Origin: Kwoniella bestiolae CBS 10118 | Lineage: Eukaryota; Basidiomycota; Tremellomycetes; Tremellales; Cryptococcaceae | Length of the DNA stretch: 64,000 bases | Assembly: GCF_000512585.2 (NCBI RefSeq) | Contig: NC_089247.1 | Coordinates: 1,612,001-1,676,000 of the forward strand | Direction: 5' to 3' | Shown: in pieces, positions 22,498 through 33,360 of the stretch | Numbering within the stretch: position 1 is the stretch's first letter | Layout of the letters: every line of letters begins with the position of its first letter | The notes under the pieces: model-generated | What the model saw: only the letters and a program-made list of their open reading frames with translations | Told to the model about the DNA's origin: nothing | Databases searched by the model: none | Position numbers and translations under genes: made by a program

Positions 22498-25400
22498 ATG
22501 TTCAGAATGGTCGACCCTTCTAGTATCTCCATGACCGCGGTGCCGTCGGCGACAAAGAGAATGAAGTTCAAGGATAATCGACTTGGTTTGTTCGATGATA
22601 TGGTTTTTTACATGCACGATTTCAAGAGGAATTATTTGGGTGAGAGATGGCGTGAATTACAGGTCAGGCAGGATATACTTGTGAGTCATACCTTCTCATC
22701 CTATATCCTCTACTTCGAGGACATCTACCACTCGGAACACACGCGAAAGAGGAGAAACATGACATATCCGCGAATTCACAAGTATATCTAGCTAATGCGA
22801 AAAATGATATCCAGACAAACGGCGGACAAATAGTCTCCTCACCTACCGACCCAAGCGTAACTCACATCCTCGTACCCCCAGATAAAGAAGCTCGAAATCA
22901 GGACCATGGCCATTCGAGCATCCTCAACTTAAAGGAAATCCTGAATGAATCATACAATACCAAGACCAAGGAAGAAGTTAGAGTATGGGACATCCCCACG
23001 TTGGTACTGATCTTCGGGGAACACTTGAGCGAGAATATGGAGGTGATCAAACAAGCTGAGAAACCTATTTTGAGGTTCTGGTGGATTGAACGATGTGTTA
23101 GGGCTAGGAAGGTGTTGGGTCAGGAGGAGGGGGATTGGGGGGGACAATATATCAGGTGATGTATCCTCACTTCACTGCCTCCCAACGTTGATCCAGATGA
23201 CCTCAATACCAGACTTCAAATCCTCATAAATCTCACATGGACATGGACAAGCGAAACTCAACGTTGTTAATCCTACAGTACCCGGACGACCTAATGCTGA
23301 TGTCTGTCCTTGATATATTTAGAGCACGTATCTTCCCAGATATAAGCAGGTACATACCAGACAATCGACCTATCCAAGCTATCGACATGGGTGGACAGGG
23401 GGTATCAAAGGCACATCTAGACTTCGCGCGAAACATGAGCTCGGGTGGTACGTCGAGTGTAGGACACTCTGCACGTGTAACATCGGCATATCAACCTAGA
23501 CCACCGATAGACGGTCGATCTCAGTCTGATTATGATATGAGAGATGACGCTATACCACCTAAAAGCTGGGCAAGGAATACACCCACCGGACCACGGGCTG
23601 GCTCATCTACGTCTTACCACGATCAACAAGACAAAGCGGCAATGCCCAAAAGCTGGAACGCGCTGGCAGGGGCTCTGACAACGAACAAAGCTCACCCACG
23701 ACTATCCGAGCCGCTTAAACTTCTGTCTGGCTCATCAGAGGAGCAAAGCCTTACGGAACCCTTCGAATCCGGTCGACTAATCATCCGAGACGACTCACCT
23801 CTAGCGACTGCGGAAGTGGCTATAACCATGACGCCAATCTCATCGACCGAGTCGTCTCATCAAGTTAAGATCAAGGAGGTATCTCTGAAGAAACGAGATT
23901 ATAACACCAATGGAGGACAGTCTCTACCCTCGGACCCACGACCATCCGCAAAGCGCAGGAAACTGCAAACTCCCATTGAGGAGCAACCCATCCCGCCAGT
24001 AATGCAGACGGAGGGAACGTCTAGCACAAAGCTTCCACGATCAAAGAGGGACGCTGCCACCTCTCCTGCGGTACCCGCAGTGTCACAAATCTCCCCAGGC
24101 CCATTAAGAAGTCCGAGAACGCAGGATCAGCGGAAGAGTAGCCCTTCGGTGAGTACGATGTCTAATATGTAGCCATTATCAAAACTCCGTATGCATGTTT
24201 TACTGAGACTGTATCCTTACCTTCGTACCCTACAGGTGAAACGATCGCAATCAAGTTCAAGTTCAAAATCTGTCACTCCTTCAGCAAGTGCAACTGTTGC
24301 TACGAAGCCAGATATTGGGAGAATCTTCGTTACGAATGGTAGACCAATGACTTTCTCGGTACATCAAGGAAGCTTTGCTACGGAGTTCTGCATCAAGGTA
24401 TGTCCCAATCGATCTTATTTGCCCTTCACCTGACATGGTCGAGAAAGTTCTCGTACACACAAACGAATTGCCTTGACAAGACAAGATACAGGATTAACTC
24501 AAGTATTTCGCAGAGCGGAGGGGGTATGATCCTCCCTGTGGAATACGCCTCGACAATCATCTTCATCCGAAACACCACTCAATCACAGCATTGCACAGAG
24601 GAGGAAGAGGATATACTTGACGGTATTGAACTGCGAGGTAATTGGCAGGTAGCCCTATCTTCGAGATGGGTTGAAGATTGCTTGAAATATCAGAGTTTGA
24701 TTCCTGAGGAGGACTACAAGATTACGAAAGTTCCTCAAAATCCGAACCTCGGCTCGATGACCCACGAACAGGATCAAGAACAAGCCCATGGTGCGATCGA
24801 TGAAGCAGAAGATAATGACGACGACGATGATGGGGAAAGCGTCATCTTCGTAAGCGATAATAAACCAGCTCTAGCCACAAGACCTGTCGAAGGTATCGCC
24901 CGTACTCATGGTATCAAGAAACCAGGCATGCGCACGATGCGGAGACCAGAATCCAGTGGACAAAAAGCAAGAACGACACCATGGGTTGCTCGACAGCGAA
25001 GAAGCACTCCCGAAGCATCCTCCAGTATTGCCGGGACAAAGTCAACGGTGAGATGCGAGAGACCCTCACTCTGTCATTCTGTAATAAACCTGATTCCGCC
25101 ATTCCGACTGACAGAACCATCTACCATATCAGCCCAGAGTCACGCCCCCCAAGAGCGCCGAAGCGCAAAATCAGGAGATCGATGATCTCGTGACCCTCCT
25201 GGTGGAAGAGATGAAAGAATGGAATCCCAGGAAAACACCACGCACCAAGTTCCTAACCGCTCTGAGCAAGAAGGTGAGTCATCTCTCGGTATGAAATACG
25301 AAATAGCACTACACACTGTGCTGATAAGGGGAGAATTCCTTTGGATATTGTAGCACCCCGACAGAGGATGGCTCAACTTCTTTAATCGACATCGATCCAA

Positions 25401-25533
25401 GGTTGGTCTGAGATTCAGGGAGTTGGGGTATACGTATCCTGGTAAAGAGGGGGATTTCCCGGATGAGGAGGTTGAGCCGGGAGAGGTGGATGAGCCGGGA
25501 AGCGATGATGAGGGGAGTGTTTGGGAGCCGTAG
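22498..25533 (+). CDS. BRCT family gene C: BRCT1 - BRCT2 - Myb-like
   Basis: Third member; closest in layout to gene B. Seven exons, 788 residues in my model (exon 1 ends 22680, the last starts 25354). BRCT1: LGLFDDMVFYMHDFKRN, TNGGQIVSSPTDPSVTHILVPPDKEA, ILRFWWIERCVRARKVLGQEEGDWGGQ. A long Ser/Pro-rich linker follows. BRCT2: GRIFVTNGRPMTFSVHQGSFATEFCIK, SGGGMILPVEYASTIIFIRN, VALSSRWVEDCLKYQSLIPEEDYKI. An acidic segment (DNDDDDDGE) follows. The terminal module is LVTLLVEEMKEW, FLTALSKK-HPDRGWLNFFNRHRSKVGLRFRELGYTYPG with an acidic tail. Intron 2 (about 165 bp) is longer than usual. It shares with B the phrase HLDFARNMSSG / HLEFAKNMNSG after BRCT1, absent from D-F. DNA or chromatin binding is inference from the domains. 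Confidence 0.85.
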
Positions 25534-25934
25534 GCACCCTCAGCTTGACGATGGTTGGGTGGAGTGACATTGAATGGTACTTCGGGGCTTCGGGGTACTT
25601 GTATGGTTGGAAGGGTGGTGGTTCATGTTGTACTGCCCGAGATGTCATGTACAGTTCAGTATTGTATACGTGTATGTAATAAACATGTCCTAACAGCAGT
25701 GCGTTGTGTACATGCCTCTTACTACTCAAACGTTATTTATCGGTGTCAGATCGATGATCGCTCGACACTTCATTCTGTTGGATTTCTCATATATAGTATC
25801 TGCCCCCATATCAATACTCGATACATAAATCGGGGCGACCCTGGTGTGAATAAAGGTCAGCCTCTCATGCATTTTTCCACCCGCATGCATCTTCTTGACT
25901 GATGGATAGCATGTGTCATCTCAGTGTACCCTGA

Positions 25935-25991
25935 GGATGTATGATGTATGATGTATGATGTATGATGGTGATGATGATGATGATGATGGTG
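25935..25991. repeat. Microsatellite (GATGTAT)n followed by (GAT)n
   Basis: About four and a half tandem GATGTAT units run directly into about seven GAT/GGT units. It is a simple-sequence repeat in the spacer between BRCT genes C and D. Confidence 0.85.
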
Positions 25992-26092
25992 GGATGCATG
26001 CATTGATAGTCATGTAAAGGTAAAGGGTGAATAAGGTTTGAACTGATGTGTGTTTCAGTTGAACCTCACCCACTGCTCATGGCTGTATACTG

Positions 26093-26100
26093 TATAAATA
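26093..26100 (+). promoter_or_regulatory. TATA box candidate for BRCT gene D
   Basis: TATAAATA, 202 bp before the start codon, followed by a pyrimidine-rich leader. Genes E (28231-28238) and F (30575-30582) have similar boxes at similar distance. Confidence 0.5.
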
Positions 26101-26294
26101 CTGTACATGAATCGAAGTACTGACACTTTCCCCTCTTTCATTTCCTTCTCTTTCCTATATCGTACATTCATCTACTCACACCGTTGGGTTAATCACATCT
26201 CATCTCAACACCCAACAAACGATCCCCCTCCGCCCCGACCTCTCAAGACAAGAACAACCTCGCTGCCACTTTCTCTTATCTCTTCCCACTCGCA

Positions 26295-27992
26295 ATGTCA
26301 CATTCCCCTCCCACCCTGTTTAAGGGACTTACATTCTACATCCAACCATTCTGCAAGATGTCTCAAGATTCGCAATCAGAGGTCAAGCAGCGAGAAGACC
26401 TCATGCGAGTTGTGAGGGGTGTAAGCGACCTTCTCTCCCAGCCTCACCCTTGTTCCATATACGGACGTTACGTGACATGAGCTGACGTGAGATCGATTTT
26501 CTCAATACTGTAGTATGGCGGCCAAATATCTTTCTCTCCCACTCACCCCGCCGTGAGCCATATAATCATAACCAGCCTCAAACCGTTCCCTAAAAACGAA
26601 ATCATCACTATCAAACGAAGGACCGACTCGTACACTTACCCTCGACCACCTCCTGTGCGGATGTTGGACGAACACGGTTGGGCAGCTTTTAGGCTGGTAG
26701 AGGATTTTGGCGGAGTACTCATTCCCACACGATTTTCCGGTCCATCATCCTCGGGCAGGGACGATGGAACTGGGCATAGAGAGGAGGAACGATGGGATGG
26801 GCGGAGAGTGGTGCTCAAGGAAGATTGGCTGTTTGATTGTAAAGAGGAGGAGATGGTGCTGGGGGAATATCAGGATTGGAATGGGTGGAGGGTTAGGTGA
26901 GTGTATGATCCTCTTGTTCCATCCCGCTCCTGGATCTGCTACCATCATCTCATGGCGATGTATCTGGAGACGGGGGAGGGATTGCTGATGATACGCCGAG
27001 TGTGTAGGGCGAGATACGAGGACGCTGCAAGCCCATCTCATCTTGATCGTTCGTTCAGCAATAGACCTGTCGATGCTCAGCCTCTCAGAGCGATAACTTG
27101 GTACACCCCCTCGGAGTTTGATAATCGACCAACTCAACTACACAATCGAGGAAAAACATCGAACTCTGTGCTTAGCTGTCATCCCGTCGATCCGCCTCAA
27201 CACACGAGATCGACCAGCTATGAGAGTCTTCTGACAGGCAGACACGATGGACTCGAGATACCAAAACCAGCTCCTAAGCACATTCTCCCACCTGATCCTA
27301 AAGTTCCTTGTCGTGGTACTTTCCCATCATCTACTCAGCAAAGGTCAAGCATCTCACCTCTGATCCTTCAGTCACCGAATCAAGATCCTTTGGAAGGAAG
27401 ATGCGAGTCGCACAGTGATAGTGATTTGGACTGCTTGAATTCGGATCCGGACGATCAGGAATCGGGGAGGGATGAGATTGATACTGCTGTGATAGGCAAG
27501 AAGCGGTGAGTGTGTCGAATCATACAGTGGTGAACATGTTGAAAAGATACTGATTGTTCTCACTGCCATTTCAGACCACTCGTCATCTCACGAATGCGGT
27601 TCAAGAAACACAGAAAGACGGAGATTTCGAAGACTATGCCAAACCCGCTGAGACTGGATCAGCTTCCTTCGTACTCCCCGTGCTCAACTCAAATACCTCC
27701 TACTCCAATCTCAGCGTCCCGAGCGACAGATCCTTCAACTGCACTTGCAGACAATTTTGTTCTCGACTCGAACAAAAACGTTTTATCCACGAGATGTGCT
27801 AAACCCATCGGTATAGACGCTTGGACCATCATCGCCCAAGAGATTGTGGATCACCCCAAGGAAGGAATACAGTCGGTCTGCAAGCGACTTGCCGAGAAGT
27901 ACGAGGGGAGGACGTGGACAGGTTGGAAGAGCCTTCATTGGAGAGATCGAGGGGAGATTGAGGAGTTGCAAAAGGTCATGAAGGGGATGTAG
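26295..27992 (+). CDS. BRCT family gene D: BRCT1 - DLDCLNSD - Myb-like (short form)
   Basis: Short-form paralogue with four exons (26295-26420, 26514-26896, 27008-27505, 27575-27992), 474 residues. BRCT domain: LFKGLTFYIQPFCKMSQDS, YGGQISFSPTHPAVSHIIITSL, WDGRRVVLKEDWLFDCKEEEMVLGEYQDWNGWRVR. The linker ends in an acidic patch with DLDCLNSD (27423-27446). The last exon has a PPTPISAS motif and then the C-terminal module: AWTIIAQEIVDHPKEGIQSVCKRLAEKYEGRTWTGWKSLHWRDRGEIEEL. No second BRCT. The intron that splits the C-terminal module in A, B, C, K and L is absent. It is very close to gene E, including the 126 bp exon 1, pointing to recent duplication. Confidence 0.87.
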
Positions 27993-28453
27993 GAGGATAG
28001 ACCTGGATTCAGTTACAACATCGTTGATGGCAAGGAGTGTATAGTCAGGGATCGTTGGAGGGTAATCATGCTTTGGTCGTGGGATCGTATTGTACAGATA
28101 TATATGCATTCGTCATTCATGTCAACCATACAGTATACATTAAAAAAGGGTGAAGAAAGTTGTGATCAGCATGTTTCAGGTATTATACTCAACTTGACAT
28201 GAGGTAAAACAGACTATACACTATACTGTATATATAAGATTACCTCTCTCTTGAGCAAAACACGTTTTCGCCATTCCCTCAATCTTTCTTCTCTTCCCCC
28301 TTCATTTTCGTATGATCATCTCTAAAACGTTTATCCACCCATCTTCATATCCGCACCAACACGCTTAACAAAGCATTGATCGGGACAGACCATCCCATCT
28401 CCACCTTCGATACAATACAAAAACCTCGCTCGCTGCCACTTCCACCACCCTTA
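27993..28453. other. Intergenic region between BRCT genes D and E
   Basis: About 460 bp. It holds a TATATAAG box at 28231-28238 and a leader whose last 60 bp resembles the leader of gene D (shared CCTCGCT...GCCACTT just before the start codon). No gene. Confidence 0.5.
28231..28238 (+). promoter_or_regulatory. TATA box candidate for BRCT gene E
   Basis: TATATAAG, 223 bp before the start codon, followed by a pyrimidine-rich leader as in genes D and F. Confidence 0.45.
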
Positions 28454-30268
28454 ATGTCATACCCCACCACCAATATCTTCCATGGATTCACATTCTACGT
28501 CCAACCTCGATGTAAGATGTCTCAAGATTCACTTGACCAAGTCAAGCAGCGTGATGATCTGATCGACCTGGTGAGGAACGTGAGTACTTCCACTTTCTCA
28601 TACGTACTGTAGCCTCACATCGTACTCTAGGATAAACACAGCAACAGACAAATGAGCTGACGAAAGAATCTTGAATCAGCATGGAGGCAGTATATCCTCA
28701 TCTCCCACTCATCCTAGCGTCACTCACATTTTAATTACATCCCTCACCACATTCCCCAAGAACGAGATTATCACTCTACGAAGGTTATCCTATTCTTCTC
28801 CACCTGTGAGATATCTCGATGAAAATGGGTGGGCGACATTTAGATTGGTAGAGGAGTTTAGTGGGATCCTCACTGACCCCACCTACCGTCTTCAACCTTT
28901 CTCCTCGACATGCCGTATGTCTAATGGGGATGAAGAAGCTGAGATGTGGGATGGAAGGAAGGTGGTGTTGAAGCAGGATTGGCTGTATGATTGTGCTGCG
29001 CGAGGCAAGGTGTTGGGGGAGTATCAGAATTGGGGTGGATGGAGGGTAAGGTGGGTTGATCTATCTATCTCCCCTCTTGAATATCACATATCGTATTATA
29101 AACATTCCACTTTTACCTTTGAATGCTTAGCTACTTGATCATGAATGTTACTGACCGATCTTGCAATGCTCCTTTTGTAGAGGAAGATTCACCGTCGGCC
29201 CACCACTCAATATTCCTCTTCCTCAACTACCATTCGATTGTAAACCCAGCACGAAGCCTACTTCGGTCACTGTTGAATGGTACGAACCACCCGAATACAA
29301 CTCTGAACCTGTCCACCTGGTCACACGAAAGTACACTTGCACCACTATCCCTATCAATCCTTCCAACAGACTGCCTCAAATCGTTTGGGCTACGAAAGAT
29401 TATCATGGTTATCTCGACTTTACCGAAGATCAACTTCGACCGCCTAGAGTGTTTCTCATGGGGGTTCTACCTCCCGATCCAAGATCTTTTCCCAGACATA
29501 CTGGGTCTCCAACGAAGACCCAGCTCACTGACTATGAGCCTGTCGGAACGAAGTATGGTTTATCGATTGAGCGAAGGGAGGAAAAAGATGAGTATGATGA
29601 TTTGGATTGTCTCGATTCGGACCGAGAGCAAGATGAGCTGGACAATGACATGGTGGACAGTAGAGGATGTTCTTCTGGCATGGTAAATGCGATTAGGTGA
29701 GCACCACTTGTTCTCTCTAGGTGAGGACAGGCGGCTGCACGTACGCTAACTTCTCGGTACATTGTCTAGCTCTAAATACTGCTCAGCTGCCACCAGTGAG
29801 ATCGTAAACATCCTCAAGACGGATAAAAACACATACGGAAATAATACCAACAGCAGCACCGAGTTCCCTTCCACTATCAAACTCAGGTTGAAAATGACTG
29901 CTAGATCAACGTCAAATTCCTCCTCAAGAAAAGTCAGCTTTCAACTACCTCCTACTCCGATCTCAGCATTTCTTCAAACCGAACCCATCGGATTAGCAGA
30001 TAGTCAAGCTTTCCCTCTCCCCAAACGAAAGCGTCCCCACACTGGTGATCTCGATTGTACCCGTGGCAAGAAGCCTAAACCATCCCCTGATGAGGTTTGC
30101 CACATACTCGCTCAAGAGCTGTTTAGACATCCCGATGAATCGCAAGCTTCCATCAGCGCAAGGTTGGAAGGGTTGTACGAAGGTAGGAAGTGGACTACGT
30201 GGAAGAGAAGCTTTTCGAGGTATGAGGAGAGGATTGATAAGGTTTTGAGGGGGTTGCAAGGGAGATGA
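28454..30268 (+). CDS. BRCT family gene E: BRCT1 - DLDCLDSD - Myb-like (short form)
   Basis: Four exons (28454-28579, 28680-29050, 29181-29696, 29770-30268), 503 residues. BRCT: IFHGFTFYVQPRCKMSQDSLDQVKQRDDL, HGGSISSSPTHPSVTHILITSL, WDGRKVVLKQDWLYDCAARGKVLGEYQNWGGWRVR. The linker carries DDLDCLDSDREQDEL (motif at 29599-29622). The final exon has LPPTPISAF, a basic PKRKRP stretch that could be a nuclear localisation signal, and the C-terminal module VCHILAQELFRHPDESQASISARLEGLYEGRKWTTWKRSFSRYEERIDKVLRGL. The protein is largely disordered between domains. Immediate neighbours D and F are its nearest relatives. Function unknown. Confidence 0.87.
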
Positions 30269-30823
30269 TGAAGGTGAGATGAATCGCACGAGATGATTGA
30301 AGCAAAGAAAAAGGATAGGAGAAGATGAAGGGGTACAATAAGCAGTCTGCTCGGGTAGCTTGGGTATTAATATTGGCGTTTATCAGAACTGTTTTGTAGT
30401 ATATGCCGTACAGTATCATGCATTGATCACCATGTCGCTTGACCTTTGATCTGCGAGGTAAGTGGATGCACGGTCAATGACTGCCCTGGTCTTGGTCACA
30501 TACATATTCATGGTTTGCATCGGTTTGTTTGAACACTGTACTGTACCGTACGCAGGGTGATGTGATGCGATGTGTATAAAAGGGACACAGTATCATCTTA
30601 TCTTTCCTTTCCTTTCCTTTTCCTTTTCCTTTTAATTACCCTCCCAAGTCTCAAACTCTCGTTCTTTCGTCCTCTTCGTCCTCTTGCACCCATCACAGAA
30701 CACGAGACATTGCCTCACCCCTGTGCGACATCGAGTCATACTCTACGCCACTAACCCTTCGTCCCAACCCCTCAAATACTGTACGAGTACTTTACGGTAT
30801 CAACAAAACCCCATTCATTCATA
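30269..30823. other. Intergenic region between BRCT genes E and F
   Basis: About 555 bp. It contains a TATAAAAG box (30575-30582) and, just after it, a nearly pure pyrimidine tract of TTTCC units (about 30600-30633). No gene seen. Confidence 0.5.
30575..30582 (+). promoter_or_regulatory. TATA box candidate for BRCT gene F
   Basis: TATAAAAG, 249 bp before the start codon and directly before a TTTCC-rich tract. It is the clearest of the three TATA elements in the D-F subcluster. Confidence 0.55.
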
Positions 30824-32839
30824 ATGGCAAATACATCCCTCTTCGAGGGAATCATATTCTACATTCAATCAACTTACAAAAACGGTATCAAACCCCATAC
30901 TCAAAATGCCAATGATCCTTCGGGTGACCTAATCAGACTGGTACTTCTAGTGAGTATGGCTATAGCCTGTCCAATACAGTATGCCACACTCGATGAAGCT
31001 GACGTGAGATCTACCTTTTCCTGCATAGCACGGCGGAACAATCTCCCCCTCACCCATCAATCCGAAAGTATCTCATATAATCCTCACTTGCCCACCACCT
31101 CATCCCAAGGACATTATCCTAAATATCAAGCGTGGGGGTTGTATACTTACGTCCGCGGGGAAAGGGTATACTGATGAATGGCTCGATGAGAATGGATGGG
31201 CGACATTTAGGTTGGTACAGCAATTTGGAGGGATGGTTGTTCCGTCTCTGTCTTCTGGGGCAGAGGGTAAGACGGGATGGAGCGAGGAGTGGGATGGGAG
31301 GAAAGTGGTTTTGCAGAAGGGGTGGGTGAAGGATTGTTTGGAGGAAGGGAGGGTTTGGGGGAGGGAAGATAATTGGGGTGGGTGGAGGGTTAGGTCAGTG
31401 CGAAGTATGACTTCGAATTGATATCGTGCTTTTGGCGATTATCTCTCTCTTGCATTTCAATTTGGAGATTATGGCATCTGGGTGCATATCAAACAAAGCA
31501 GATGTCGTTGTGCTGATGTACCGGATTTTGCTTCACTAATAGAGGAAGATACGTCGACGAGCCAAACCCATCTTCATCAAACATACACCGACCTTTCTTG
31601 TTGGGTCCTAGACCTATCGGACCAAACTCGGATCCCATCTTTGCGCCTGGGATCACCCCTTTCAGATTGGACGAAATGGACGACCGACATATTCGATCGA
31701 GTAGTTCAGACGAAGAATTCAATCCCAATCTCATCGAACTACCTGTCAACCGATACAGCAGGTATCACGATCACATGGACGATGGCGCTCAACTGCCACA
31801 ACGACTTAGGGCGCAACCATCTTCCATTTCGATTCTAGAAGGAGGGATCGTTCGAGAAAAAGACGATGATGGTAGCCCGCCTCTCCTCAGCCACGAGGAC
31901 GAAAGCTTGGAGGTGCCCCCTCAAGATCCAAGAAAGTTGTTGAGAGCGTATAACCGCAGGGATCTTCCAAAACAGGTCCAAAATCTTGAACCGTCGTCTA
32001 CACCTTCTTCTCGTGGCTTGCCTTCCTTATACCGACAAGCACATGCCTGCTCGACTGAACACCATCAAGATCAAATCACTACTGGAGAGATCCCAGAGAT
32101 CCCATCGACGTTCGACTCCCCCACTCAAGAGAAGGTAGTCAAAACTCTTGATATGAGCGTCGACGTTGGAGATGAAAACGATATCGATGGGTATAGTGAT
32201 CTCGATTGCTTGGATTCTGACGTTGAAGAAAGGGTGGATGATCAGGAGGAAGTGGTATACGAACAGGAGAAAAGGGATGAAAGCGAAGTTGGCGATACTG
32301 TGGTCAGAAGAAGGTGAGCTTGTCTGGATCGTCGATGAATGTACTGTAGGCTGATTTGTGCTCACAGATCATTCCGACTATCCGAGATGAAATTCAAGAA
32401 GAACACCCCCATCTCTCCTCTATCCTCGACAGTCGATCAGGACCCAAATCAAGATCATCAAATACCCGAGACATCTGGCGCGACACACTCGACTGCCTCA
32501 GGCATCATCAATACATCATCATCATCGTCCGCTACTTTTACCCCTGACCCGGTGAACCGAAAACGATCATCCACATTCTCTGATGGAAGGCCCTTGAAAG
32601 CGAATAGGAAGGCAGCGGTGGTGCCAAAGTTGTCGAAACCTGCAGTGTACGATTGCATGAAGGTTGCCGCTTGGGAGATGGTGAATCATCCGGACGAGAG
32701 TAGGAGAGCACTTGCTGGTAGACTTTCGGATGTATTTGAAGGGAGGTGTGTAAGTGGATGGATCACTATCTTGCACGGACACAGGAAGGAGATTGAGGAG
32801 ATGGTGGATGAGATGATGGGTGGAGGAGGAGCGAAGTGA
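30824..32839 (+). CDS. BRCT family gene F: BRCT1 - DLDCLDSD - Myb-like (short form)
   Basis: Four exons (30824-30949, 31029-31393, 31543-32313, 32368-32839), 577 residues. BRCT: SLFEGIIFYIQSTYKNG, HGGTISPSPINPKVSHIILT, WDGRKVVLQKGWVKDCLEEGRVWGREDNWGGWRVR. Linker motif SDLDCLDSDVEE at 32198-32221, in an Asp/Glu-rich stretch. The C-terminal module is YDCMKVAAWEMVNHPDESRRALAGRLSDVFEGRCVSGWITILHGHRKEIEEMVDEM. Here the Trp lies two residues later and the basic/aromatic pattern is weaker, so this copy may have diverged in binding. Exon 1 is again 126 bp. It has the longest linker of the short forms. Confidence 0.86.
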
Positions 32840-33360
32840 GCTGATCAAGTTGGAACTGGGAGTAGTATGGTATATTCGGGATGGCTGGAATCTAAAAGCA
32901 CAAATAAGTTAGTGATCTATGATATTGGGATGATACTGTACCGACGATAGTAATGGTTATGGACATTGCATAGGTGATGGTGTCGGTGATATAGCGATGC
33001 TGCTGGATGATGTTTGTGAAGGTTTGAATGTATGACCGATGCAATGGTACGATTAATACTAGGCTGCTTTGTGCACCTCGGTTGATGCATCATTCTGTGT
33101 CGTTGTCATGTCGTATGATACAATGCAGTCATAGAGTGTACCAGTGTCTCACTTTTGATCATACACAGGATACACACAAACAACGCGTAAACAAAAGAAG
33201 ATTCTCATGATTCTCTCAAAAGTAGAGTCGTGTTATTATACACTGTATACTGTATTGTACCCTATGCACATCATCAACATCTTATCTTGTACATCCACGG
33301 GTCTCTCAGCTCACAACACATATCATACCCTGGTACCCTAGTAGTAACGTAGCCACAAGT
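32840..33360. other. Intergenic region between BRCT genes F and G
   Basis: About 520 bp, AT-rich. Near 33235-33260 there is a stretch with two overlapping ACTGTAT repeats before the start of gene G. No gene recognised. Confidence 0.45.

Larger units (their letters stand above)
25534..26294. other. Intergenic region between BRCT genes C and D
   Basis: About 760 bp without a supportable gene. It contains the microsatellite annotated separately and, towards gene D, a TATAAATA box and a pyrimidine-rich leader. Confidence 0.5.
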
